A stretch of DNA of 64,000 bases from Gavia stellata (Eukaryota; Chordata; Aves; Gaviiformes; Gaviidae), in NCBI RefSeq assembly GCF_030936135.1, contig NC_082602.1, positions 4,712,001 through 4,776,000 on the forward strand, in the 5' to 3' direction. The notes below the pieces were generated by a model. That model searched no databases and had not been told where the DNA came from. It saw nothing but the letters and a program-made list of their open reading frames with translations. Position 1 is the first letter of the stretch; every line of letters starts with the position of its first letter. This document shows, piece after piece, positions 54,701 through 64,000 of the stretch. Made by a program: the position numbers and the translations under genes.

Positions 54701-57700
54701 CGAGTGGCCCCAACACCAACTTCAACAGCACTCTGCAAAGCAGTTGACCTCGCTCGCTAATGCGGCGAGTAACTCCAGAGCGCTGTCATACTGAGAAAGA
54801 CCATTTGCACACAGCCTTTTGTGGTCGTTGCCAGCAGCGTGTGCCAGAGCCCTCCCGCCTAATCCTAGTTTTTACACTGTTTACGTTAATTTGACAGCTA
54901 CTCTAACCAAGTGAGCAGGTTGTTCCCTCCCCATAAATGGTGGTTGCTTAAAATAATCAAACCCCAGCACGAGGGAACCAGCAGACGCTTGTGGGGTAAC
55001 ATGGAACGCTAGGAAGGGCCGAGCTAAAATACAGCCAAAGGAGATGTCAGCGCTTTCAGCTAGAGCAGTGACTGAGTAGCCTCTCGGAGATATATAATTG
55101 CGCGTGCACTCACAAATAAAACCAGCCACACAAATACAGCAATGACTGATACTCACTTTCTGCATGCTGTAAGCAGGCAATATTCCTTCCTCGCTCTCTG
55201 CGGCGTCTTCCCTGCCAAGTTTGTGCACCCTGCTACATTTTGAAGTCCCTGACCCAGTTTTTTTCATTGTTGCTGTATTAAGCTGTTGACACTATTGCAT
55301 TCAGCAAGTTACTTCGCAGTTTTTGAAATATTCCTTTTTCATATCTGTGATTTAAAGGTTCATATTTTTACAACCACAAGTTTTAGATGTCTCTCTTCCC
55401 TGACTGCAGTGGGACAGCAAAGTTCAGGACAGGTGGCCATGGACTGTGACCATCTGATAAAAGATAAATTATATTACTCCGTCTTGAAAGAGCAGTGAAT
55501 CCAGTCCAAGGACTAACCATCCCAAGACAAGAGAGATGAGCTTTTTCTGTTTACAGAAGTCCCTGTAATGATGTTTGTAGGCAAAATTTCTGCTTCTGTA
55601 TGCCTTGGGGTTGAAGTTAGTGGGAGCCAGACATACACGTCCAAAAGACAATTTCTGAAAGAGCCCTTCAAGAGACATACTGACTATGAAAACGTGCTTG
55701 TTCTTCTTTTCCAGGTATCACATTGCAGTGATCGTGTTGATTTATTTACTGCCTTTATTGGTGATGTTTGTTGCATACAGCATTATAGGAATTACTCTGT
55801 GGAGCAGCGCGGTTCCAGGCAACCACCTTGACAGAGTCCGCTACGAACACCAAGTTAATGCCAAAAAAAAGGTCAGAAGTGAGAACTTAAAAATAATAGC
55901 TCTCAGCACACCAGCCCTGCTGGCTCCAATTCCAAAACGGAGCTTGCATTCGATACAAAATCTTGTAGGATTGGGCATGAAAGGTTGACAAAAATATTTT
56001 GGGCGGGGGGTAAAGGGCATCACCCAGAAAGTATGAAAAAAATGGTGATCTACGTGCAGCAGCCAGCCTCCAAGGAAGAAAGGCTCACGTCGGTAGGCAG
56101 TGGGCCAGTTCCCAGCAGTCCTTAGAGAGTAAAGCCCGGTGTCCAGTGAATCTGCACATTGCAGGATAAACCAGCCCTAGGAATAACACACTGCTTTTCA
56201 TTTTCTAGTTTGTGAAGACCATGGTGGTAGTTGTGATCATTTTTGCTGTCTGCTGGCTGCCCTATCACATATACTTCATCCTGGGGAGCTTCAAGGAAGA
56301 TATCTACCAGCAGAAGTACATTCAGCAGGTTTATCTCGCAATCTTTCTCCTTGCCATGAGTTCGACGTTGTACAACCCCATCATATACTGCTGTCTTAAC
56401 CAAAGGTGAGTAGCGTGTGCGCAGAGAAAATGAAAATCTCAATCTGAAAAGGCATAAATCTCTGGAGGGGAAAACAACTGCGATTTTCAACTGCAGTCCA
56501 CAGGCCAGGTAGACAAGTTAATTTATACTCTGCTAATAATGTGAGATTAGCCACACTGTGCCAGTGAGATTTTAACCCAACCGTTAAGATTTTCTGCCTC
56601 CGAATAAAGTGCAGGCAGCAGGTGTATACGATCAGCGCAGCCACGTTTGCACCAGTTTCCACACGCAGACTACCTTATTTCCAAGGAAGGAGGGAGGACT
56701 CTGCAATCCCTGCAATGCATCTGCTGACCTAATGCTGGGATGGCTTAACCACCCACTCCTCCTGGGCCACCACCCCCCAGCGCAGCCCTGAGCCCCCCCA
56801 CGCAGGCGCAGGGCTCATCTCCGTGGGGAGCAGGAGCAGCCCACGGGCGACCTGCCGAGAATCCCGTCCGGGCACACCGCCACGAGCGAGCGAGCAGCTG
56901 GGAGAGCACAACCCCATCGTGCCAAGAGATGTCTCTCTTGCTCTGCGCTGAGAACGGGCTGCTCTCGGGACGCTGGTGTGGCAGGACGCTGGGCTTGGGG
57001 AGCTGCTCCAGCTGCCCTGCAGGTCTCCATGCCAATTCCTGCCTGCACATCCCACTGCCAGACCTCTCCCTAACCCACACGTCTCTTCACCCCAGCTGCA
57101 TGCGCAGTGAGCTTTAAGGGTAAAAAATAGTTACGGGCACACCTCCGCCAGCACCTCCAGTGCAGTTTCACTGGGACTCCACCAGCAAAACGCCTAACTC
57201 CAGAGCAATGCTAGGAGGCTCACTCCTTGGGAGCGTTTCAAACAGCATCCTGCCCGTAAACTCGCAAAAGAAGGCAGTTTCGCAGCCCATTCACCCAATC
57301 TGCATTTAACGTAAAACACCCAAACCCATCCTCCTCCTCTCTCAGAAAGCAGACAGCTTCCTCATTTGATTATTCATGGTTTTTCAAAAAGTTTCCGGTG
57401 GGTAAACACATGTATTTTCCTCAGATGCTCCGCTTCTCACGAATGCTGTTATCAGCATGGTCAGCACCGTCTACTGAGCACATCAAACATCCTGCCATTT
57501 GCCTGATCTGACATAGTTGCTTAAAATATAAGGAAATCTCATCATAAACTCCTATTGCTCTTCCCTCCATGGTTTTATACAGTTAGCTCTTCACCTCACA
57601 CCTTTGATTTCAATAGAAACTTTTTATTTCCATGGCCATTCAGAGGCAGAACCAAGTCATGCATTTGTTCTTTCTCTGTGCAGTCAAAAAGATCATTTCA

Positions 57701-57925
57701 CCATTTAATTTCTTTTCTTACATTTACAGGTTTCGTTCTGGCTTCAAATTAGCCTTCCGGTGGTGTCCGTGCGTAAAAGCAACTGAGAAAGACAAACTTA
57801 AACTTACATCCCCATCTCTTTACCAGACAACCCACAGGAAGTCAAGAACAAGAAGTTCCAACACAGAAACCCAATTGAATGAGAAAGAGAAGACATCATT
57901 TACCCTCACCCAGCTAACACTTTGA
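48362..57925 (+). CDS. TACR2: Tachykinin receptor 2 (NK2 receptor), complete, five exons
   Basis: Joined exons: 48362-48765, 52330-52524, 55715-55871, 56209-56405, 57730-57925, giving 382 aa (human 398). It is a class A GPCR for neurokinin A, coupling through Gq in smooth muscle and neurons. Visible marks are sequons at N8, N11 and N23, GN in TM1 (54-55), D83 in TM2, and C110 pairing with C185. ERY is at 134-136 where human has DRY. W160 is in TM4, CWLPYH at 267-272 in TM6 and NPIIY at 308-312 in TM7. A WCPC palmitoylation candidate follows TM7, then a Ser/Thr- and Lys-rich tail. HRRMRT and [10 protein letters not shown], plus the place beside TSPAN15 and HK1, separate it from TACR1 and TACR3. 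The chosen ATG has A at -3 and matches the human start. An in-frame ATG at 48320 has a poor context. TSPAN15 starts 5.3 kb away on the opposite strand. Confidence 0.95.
52330..52524 (+). CDS. TACR2: TACR2 coding exon 2
   Basis: Acceptor TTCTTGCAG, donor AC|GTAAGA. Residues 135-200 include [10 protein letters not shown]4 (W160) and the second extracellular loop with KCVVVWP (C185). Confidence 0.96.
55715..55871 (+). CDS. TACR2: TACR2 coding exon 3
   Basis: Acceptor TTTTCCAG, donor AAG|GTCAGA. Residues 200-252 hold TM5 ([19 protein letters not shown]) and the third cytoplasmic loop to AKKK. Confidence 0.96.
56209..56405 (+). CDS. TACR2: TACR2 coding exon 4
   Basis: Acceptor TTTTCTAG, donor AG|GTGAGT. 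Residues 253-318 hold TM6 (CWLPYH) and TM7 (NPIIYCCLN). Confidence 0.97.
57730..57925 (+). CDS. TACR2: TACR2 coding exon 5 (last)
   Basis: Acceptor TTTACAG. Residues 318-382 begin [13 protein letters not shown] (helix 8 and palmitoylation site) and end with a Ser/Thr/Lys-rich tail. Confidence 0.95.
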
Positions 57926-58889
57926 TTTTTCTCCTCCTGGTTCTGGCTCTATCCTTATACACCATTTCAAGGCAGCAGATTTGTAGAAGCCTGAGGCAGG
58001 TCTTTTCTGGAGCAACTGTTTCCTATGGGATGTTTTCAGATGCCATCAGCACTGAAAGCAGTCTGCTGATAACACTTACATACATGTAGCTCCAAATATC
58101 ACCCAGCTATGGATGCAAGTTCAGCTCTCCCTTACACCAACATCTGCAATACAAAGCAGAGAGGTTTTGCCCATGAGGTCAAAAAAGCAGTGAAGCAGAC
58201 CTGGGGCAGTGCCAATCAGTAGAATATCAATTATTCTCTTCCAGATAGAGATCTCCTGCTTCCTGTTCCACCAAGACACTTAAACCTGGAAAAGAAGTGA
58301 TGGAGCAGAAAGGCTGGGGTACATCTGGCCCCGTTTGGATGGACCCTTGGGACTGCATGGGCAGCTAAGTCCCGTGGCTCAGCAGACCCAAGGCAGACAA
58401 GACTGTGGAGCAAAGCTTGTTTACGACAAAGGCAAATACTAACACACCCAGACTGAAAAGCCTGCCTGGAAAATTTTCTGAATTCTGGGATTTTCATGCC
58501 TGCAATTTCACCAGCACCATCTCTCATCAGTTACAAGTGAGAAACAGTTCCTTAAGATGTCGTCATTGCATGGATTTCTATAACCTTGTACCAAAATACG
58601 ATGTAATTTTCCTATTAAACCGTGCCCAAGTGACTCCTCCAACTTCACATAGTTAATTGTGGTGTCTGATTTGGAGAGCAAAGCTCTCTGAAGAGTCAGT
58701 AGCCAGGTGTGGGGTGCTCACTGGCTTGGTCAGGGCTCATAGATCCAATCTGAATCCACCTCCTTTACCTCCACTTAGTCCTAACTGCAGTCTGACCCAT
58801 CGCTGTCTTTTCCCAGATGGTCCCTTCATCTTCCCTTTCCAGTCTTACCCTGTTTTTATCATCACTGTTCTTCTCTTCTCAGATACAAA

Positions 58890-58895
58890 AATAAA
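58890..58895 (+). terminator. TACR2: Candidate TACR2 poly(A) signal 1
   Basis: AATAAA, 965 bases past the stop. The downstream region is only weakly U/GU-rich. Confidence 0.4.
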
Positions 58896-59007
58896 GGCTG
58901 AAATAAGTCATCTTCAAAGCCTGAAGCATTATGTGCAGACATGCAAAACAGGAGAAGCTGAAATATAAACATTATACATAAAGTATCACAGCATTTAATA
59001 CTGGTGT

Positions 59008-59013
59008 AATAAA
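59008..59013 (+). terminator. TACR2: Candidate TACR2 poly(A) signal 2
   Basis: AATAAA within TGGTGTAATAAAG, about 118 bases beyond the first candidate. Confidence 0.4.
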
Positions 59014-61822
59014 GTAGCACTTCACAATCACCTTCACGGTTCATGACAGATTTGTATATAATACCACAGAGCCATACCTTAGCATACAAAAAGCTCCTAC
59101 AATTTCGACAAGATCCAGTTATTTGAATTACTCCTCTTTGCTCCGTGAAAGCAAAACTACGAAGTGTTGCCAGGCTTGACTTCTGCAGTAAATTCAGAGA
59201 AAAGATTCGTGGCTTGAACTGAAAGCGTACTCAGGGATGTGATTTTCCCAAGTCTGTTTCAATACAGCAACCAGCAGATATATCTTCCTTCTCCACTTAA
59301 ATCTTCTTCACCTCCCTGCCTGCTGTGGGGAACAATTATGTTACACAGAGGCCCAAAAAACTCATCTTGCCAATGGGACAACAGAGCACAGGGCTGTATG
59401 CCCTCTTTAAAAAAAGTTCATTATTTTAAATCATTCCACCAGGCAGTTTCTAGCCTAGATGTTATCTGGCCAGCCTGCTCTTCCCAAGACTGCATTGCTG
59501 GGGTGCGTGCAGGGCACTAAGAGGCATTCACAGGCAATCCCCACCAAGTCTTTCTTCTGAAGGGAGTCAAAACAATTTGGGAGGGATGCTCTGCAAGGCA
59601 CACATCTCTGGGATCAGACTAGAGGTTGCAAAGACTCTTGCTCCGAGGAACTGAAGGACACCTACACATAGAGTTCACTATTTCATATCTATATAAGCTG
59701 TACCTCTCCCACGCCCAGCCAACGTGATTGAAAGGCCTTTAAACCCTTTAAACCCTGCAGCTTTCTAATGCGGATCTTTTTAGACCAAACAGACCTATCT
59801 TGAGCCTCCCATCTTCCCCTCCATCTTCCACCACACCTTAACAGCCAGCCAGAGCCTATTCCAGATGCCCGAGTGTCACACACGTGCCGGCACCGTCTCC
59901 CCTGCGCAGTCCCCGACAGGCACTGATGTTTCCTGACAGCTCATGGCATCTCTCTCTCTTGTTCGGGTGCAGAACGAAGGAACGAGGACGACTGACGATT
60001 TCTTCAGGTTGAAAGCGAAACTCCCCGTGCCCTGAAGGACTCACACTGCAGATCCTGAGATGGTTCTCCACTAGAAACAGCAACGGTTAAGAAAGCAGAG
60101 ATGCTCTGAGTCCTCGTTAGATACTGGAAGAAAAGGCATGCCAAGGCAGACTACATTATTTCCTGTGATATAAGAGGTAACAGGAACACCATGCTCCGTA
60201 GTAAATACATGCAATTCTTCATATAAATACAGACATGATTAAATTCCACGCAGCAGTAAGACACATCCAGGTCAGCAATAAATCCCTCCTCTGCACAGTT
60301 ATTTGTGCTCTAAGCAGCAATGGAGTCCCTGTGGTCAGTGAAGAAAAACATTTGAAGAATCTCATTTTTATGGCAAAGGAACGAACAAAAAGCACAGAAC
60401 GGGGTTCAGAAGTTCAGAAACACTTTATTTTGCCTTCTGCTATTTTCTTAAGAAAACAAAACAAAACAAAGTCTGCTTGTTTTAAAACCCATTCAAAAGG
60501 CTTCTGAGAGAACCCCCAGAGGAGTAAGGAGCGGATGACATTACAACAGTGGTATGCAAATGGTCTTTTCCCCAGGAAATATAAGATTTTTGTGTTCATA
60601 CTGCAGTAATTACAGCTTAACAATTAAGAGGACTATGATTTTATTCACCAAGTCTAAAAGCTTTAAGTAAGACACCTCAGTCATTGCTTGGATAACATTG
60701 GAGACATTTCTTCAGACAGTTATAGCTTGTGATTCACTTGGAACAGTTTCCTAGGGGTAAGTAGTAGTCTGGAAATGGAAATCCCACCAGGTCTCCCTTT
60801 GGAAAAGAACTGCCGCGTCTTACCGAGTACATCACCTATGGTCCACAGTAGGAAAAGTCGCGCTGTTAGAAACAAAAACTCACTCCCTATTTGTTATGAG
60901 CTGGATCCAATAAACAAAACGACCTATGCCAGCATCTCCAAAATTCACCATCACCCTGAGACCAAGTTTAACTTCCACTTCTCATTCATCCTCTCCCCTG
61001 CACTGAGCCTAGCCCTCAGATGCTGAAGGGCTCCGAACCCAGGTCCCCAGGCACGGCTCACACCACCCCTACAGCACTGCCAACAGCAGGCATAAGATCT
61101 GCAAATCTTCAAGCAATTAAAAAGCGATGTGTCCCCCATGCCCAAAAACTTCCTCACCTTCTTCTGTCTTCTATTTGGGGTCATAGCTGCACATCAAGGG
61201 TGTCAGAGACTATTCAAGCTGTAACGTAAGATGGGTTATTGAAGCAGCACAACTTTAGCGTATGCAAAAGGAGCTTTCATACACAACTCCAACACGGGAT
61301 GTGCAAACCAGCAGTGTATGAGCACCTGACAGTGTGATTCTGCAAATGCTGACCCTATGCACACAGGGAGGTTATGGACTCCGACGTGCATCAGACTTCT
61401 CCGGGACACGGCGGCTGCAACGTACCCATCACTGTGTGTCTGGCAAAGCCAATCTAATCACATTGGCTTTGATGCAGTGGGCTGAGGTTTTTCCTGCACT
61501 GCAGACCCCCCTGCATGAGACAGGGCATGAGATGCACCCGGACAAACTACGCGCGCCCTAAGATTTGGGTGTTGTCAGCTCTGTGCCTCTGCTGAACTAC
61601 ATTAGGAAACACGAGGCATGGGGACCTGGGTGAAATCCACCCTGTTTGAATCTGACCCCCGAACACCCTGGGAATAAAAACACACACACAAAACACAGGC
61701 ACCACTGGGATTAGGTTGCAGCTCTCCCTACACAATAGCTCTTCCCAAAGCACTAAGCCACCAGCCAACAGCACCTCTTCCAGAAAGAATCACTAAACAC
61801 CAGTTAACGCACATCAAAAAAG
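59014..61822. other. Gap between the convergent TACR2 and HK1 3' ends
   Basis: About 2.8 kb without a recognisable exon on either strand and without a clear repeat. Minus-strand AATAAA hexamers at 60424-60429 and 60640-60645 could be used by longer HK1 transcripts. Confidence 0.5.
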
Positions 61823-61828
61823 TTTAAT
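61823..61828 (-). terminator. HK1: Candidate HK1 poly(A) signal (ATTAAA)
   Basis: TTTAAT on plus reads ATTAAA on minus, the commonest variant signal, 1.65 kb past the HK1 stop. Just downstream on the minus strand are TTTTTTGATGTG and TGGTGTTT, a good GU/U-rich element. Confidence 0.5.
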
Positions 61829-63481
61829 ATTTTCACAAGTATCACGTAACACTAGTATCGGAGCTACTAGTGTGCAAAATAAAAAGACTCTCTACCTTTG
61901 CAAAACCAGTTAGGCATGCAATTTTTCAGGTAGACACATACTTAAAGCTGCAATGACTGTTTGTGACTCACATGTTACCTTACAACATTCACTCACAGTG
62001 CACCATAACGCATATTGAAATGTTATCGATAAAGTAGGGCAATCCAAATCTTAGGGGAGTGGAACGTGGACAGAGAGGAGTAGCCTGCAAATTTCCATCT
62101 ACTTTCTGCAGGAAAAGGCAGCAGGGAAAACCATGCAGACATTTCAAATTCATTTTTGGTAGAGGAGCGGGAATTAAGGACTACTGTGTGGTCTCCCTCT
62201 TTGCAGAAAGTGGTGTGACTTGCAAGTATTATTCAACGTTTGCCTTCCTAACGGCTTCTCAATTTAAGTAATGCAACTGGTATGCAAATATAATCATGGC
62301 ATCGACTCGACAGAGGACAGGATACACCAAGCGTATATGATCTTTGTTGTTGCTTTAGTCCTTGGAATAAGCTGGGTCTGATTTTGGCTTTGTGGTTCGT
62401 TTAAGTTTATGCACCCGGGTCCTCAAAGGCAAGATCAAAATCAAACCCTCATATTCCCTTCTGATCACTAACTCTAGCTGAGTGTTTCGAGTGGCTGCTT
62501 ACCAGTATTAAAGATTAAAGCTTTGTGTGGAAGCAAATACCCATTTAAGGCGAGAGACAGAAGTATACGCACCCGAGTGACACTGTCTAGCTGCAGATTC
62601 AGTAGAAGGGCAGCTGCAGTGCCCTGATCTAGACTAACAAGAAGAGATAGAAAATATTTTTAATAAGAGCTCTTAAACAGAAGAATACAGCACAGCCCGC
62701 TTAGGGACCATAAATCTACTCATTTCCCAGGTCTGGAGATTTGGATTACCCCAATCACCAACCACTTTGTTTTACTCTCTAGGGATTCCTCGTCGAAACG
62801 GGACAGATTTCGCCCAGTAACACAACACTACTCACAGAAGCAATGGGAAATACCAGTGGAACCGGATCTGTGGGACAAGGGCGTTTGCTTTTACCGTGAC
62901 AAAACAGGCATCAAGGAAGCAAGTAAGTCGCATTGTCAAGTCCCACTATAGAGTTACGTGCGTGCACAGTGCTGACACACCATAATGTTTTCACAATCGC
63001 TTTACACGAAACAACAGCAGGTAGATATGCAGGAGGGAACTGTTGCTTCCCCTTCGCTAAAAGCATCAACACCCAGGTCTGGTGGTCAGTGTGCTGGCGG
63101 TGCGCTTAACAGGAATGCTGCAAAGAACACATTTGGTATGATGCAACGGTAGCTCTCAACGCACATCACTTGGGGGCAATTTCGTCTCAGACAACAACTG
63201 ATTTTTGACAGCTGCAGAAATTATAGACTGATTTTTCCATGACCTACAGATGGGGAAGGTACCAACAAGGTGAATAAGAAACATGCAGATTGGGGTCCAG
63301 AAACAGGAGATATTATTAACAGCACACATTCTATCTTGTATCCTATTTTTTATGTCATTAGTTGTATTTTTTTTTTCCCCGATAAAGCAGTGAGTTCTGG
63401 GTTTTTACCAGTTCTGACTACGCAGTCGCTGCTTTATGAGAAAGTGCTCACAAGACAGAATCGGGGCCGGGATTGTGGAGT
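61829..63481 (-). other. HK1: HK1 3'UTR, approximate
   Basis: Sequence downstream of the HK1 stop with no coding match. Its far limit depends on which poly(A) signal is used. Confidence 0.5.
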
Positions 63482-63626
63482 TCAGTTCTGCTCGGCATCG
63501 CGAAGCCTGCATCCCACCGCTGTGATGAGCGCTGCCCCTTTCCCGCTGCCGTCCTCTGACAGCAGGAAGGTCACATCGCAGTTGGGTGCTAGGTCTTTGA
63601 CTGTTTGGTGCATGATCCTCGAAAAG
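63482..63626 (-). CDS. HK1: Hexokinase-1, last coding exon (partial gene)
   Basis: Acceptor TTTTGCAG, then 145 bases to TGA. The first base completes the preceding His codon, followed by 47 residues starting [12 protein letters not shown], with [17 protein letters not shown] and ending RDAEQN. HK1 phosphorylates glucose with ATP, partly while bound to the outer mitochondrial membrane. This is the end of the catalytic C-terminal half, and the SGKGAAL stretch belongs to the nucleotide-binding fold. [10 protein letters not shown] and FLLSEDG fit HK1 better than HK2 (QSEDG) or HKDC1, and the position next to TACR2 agrees. It converges on TACR2, as in human. All upstream exons are outside the window. 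Confidence 0.93.
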
Positions 63627-64000
63627 CTGCAAAAGGAAACAACGGCAGTGGGTGAGGGAGGTCCCGCAGCGCCCGCAGAGCGTAGCACTGCCACAGGCCT
63701 TTGCAGTGCTCCCCCTTTCGCCGGGGAAAGAACTAAAATGCTGGAAACTAGGGTGGATTTGAAGACTGGGAGCAGTGATAGTTAAAGGAAAAAAGCACTT
63801 GTATCCCACCCCTGCCTCTCCGGTCTGCATGGGGTTAACCTGGATTGTGAGCACCACAGCAAAGGGGAGAGAAGAGACCACGTATAGTTGACTCCTTCCC
63901 ACCCATCTCCCTCCATGCACACCAGAGATGGGCACTAGTCCTCTCCTCCTCCTGCCACCAGCTCTTTCAGACTCCTTCCTTCGCCTGCCATTGCTTCGCA
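63627..64000 (-). other. HK1: HK1 intron (partial)
   Basis: Sequence upstream of the last HK1 exon up to the window edge. It holds no further hexokinase peptide in any minus-strand frame. Confidence 0.8.

Larger units (their letters stand above)
57926..59013 (+). other. TACR2: TACR2 3'UTR, approximate
   Basis: About 1 kb downstream of the stop with no further coding match. AATAAA occurs at 58890-58895 and again at 59008-59013. Either could end the transcript, and I cannot choose between them by eye. Confidence 0.5.

Noticed and set aside
63405-63935. Minus-strand frame continuing upstream of the HK1 last exon
   Set aside because: The hexokinase match stops exactly at the TTTTGCAG acceptor. 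Sequence above it is intron.

Overview
This is vertebrate nuclear DNA, most probably from a bird. Genes are split into short exons with GT/AG introns, there are two CpG-island promoters, and GC content swings widely. There is no operon-like packing. The locus matches the HK1 - TACR2 - TSPAN15 - NEUROG3 neighbourhood of human 10q22, but it is much more compact (TSPAN15 coding exons fit in about 18 kb). I recognise no complete transposon, no viral sequence, no RNA gene and no CRISPR array.

Layout. 1-10.5 kb: gene-free flank with simple repeats (CCT tract, poly-C tract, G-rich runs). 9-15 kb: a very GC-rich domain around NEUROG3, a minus-strand bHLH gene. Its 183-codon coding region is 10924-11475, with a probable 5'UTR mini-intron, a TATA box at 11693-11704 and an AATAAA at 10577-10582. 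Upstream of it (13.1-14.4 kb) are AT-rich islands and an E-box cluster that look like enhancers. 15-24.5 kb: gene-free, with a candidate homeodomain element near 21.6-21.7 kb. 24.5-43.1 kb: TSPAN15 on the minus strand, complete, with eight coding exons (295 aa) and a CpG-island promoter. 43.1-48.3 kb: spacer between the divergent TSPAN15 and TACR2 starts. 48.4-59.0 kb: TACR2 on the plus strand, complete, with five coding exons (382 aa). 61.8-64.0 kb: the 3' end of HK1 on the minus strand, only the last coding exon (47 aa plus stop) and its 3'UTR. The rest of HK1 lies beyond the right edge.

The four genes do not form a pathway. NEUROG3 is a proneural and endocrine-lineage transcription factor. 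TSPAN15 is a TspanC8 tetraspanin that escorts ADAM10. TACR2 is a Gq-coupled tachykinin (neurokinin A) receptor. HK1 is the first enzyme of glycolysis. They sit together because the block is old and syntenic.

Points worth a second look are the apparent orientation of NEUROG3 relative to mammals, its short and simplified C-terminus, the upstream regulatory architecture, an ERY in place of DRY in TACR2, and a 25-base A tract just after the TSPAN15 stop. All exon borders were set by reading splice sites and codon phase by eye. Family comparisons are from memory.
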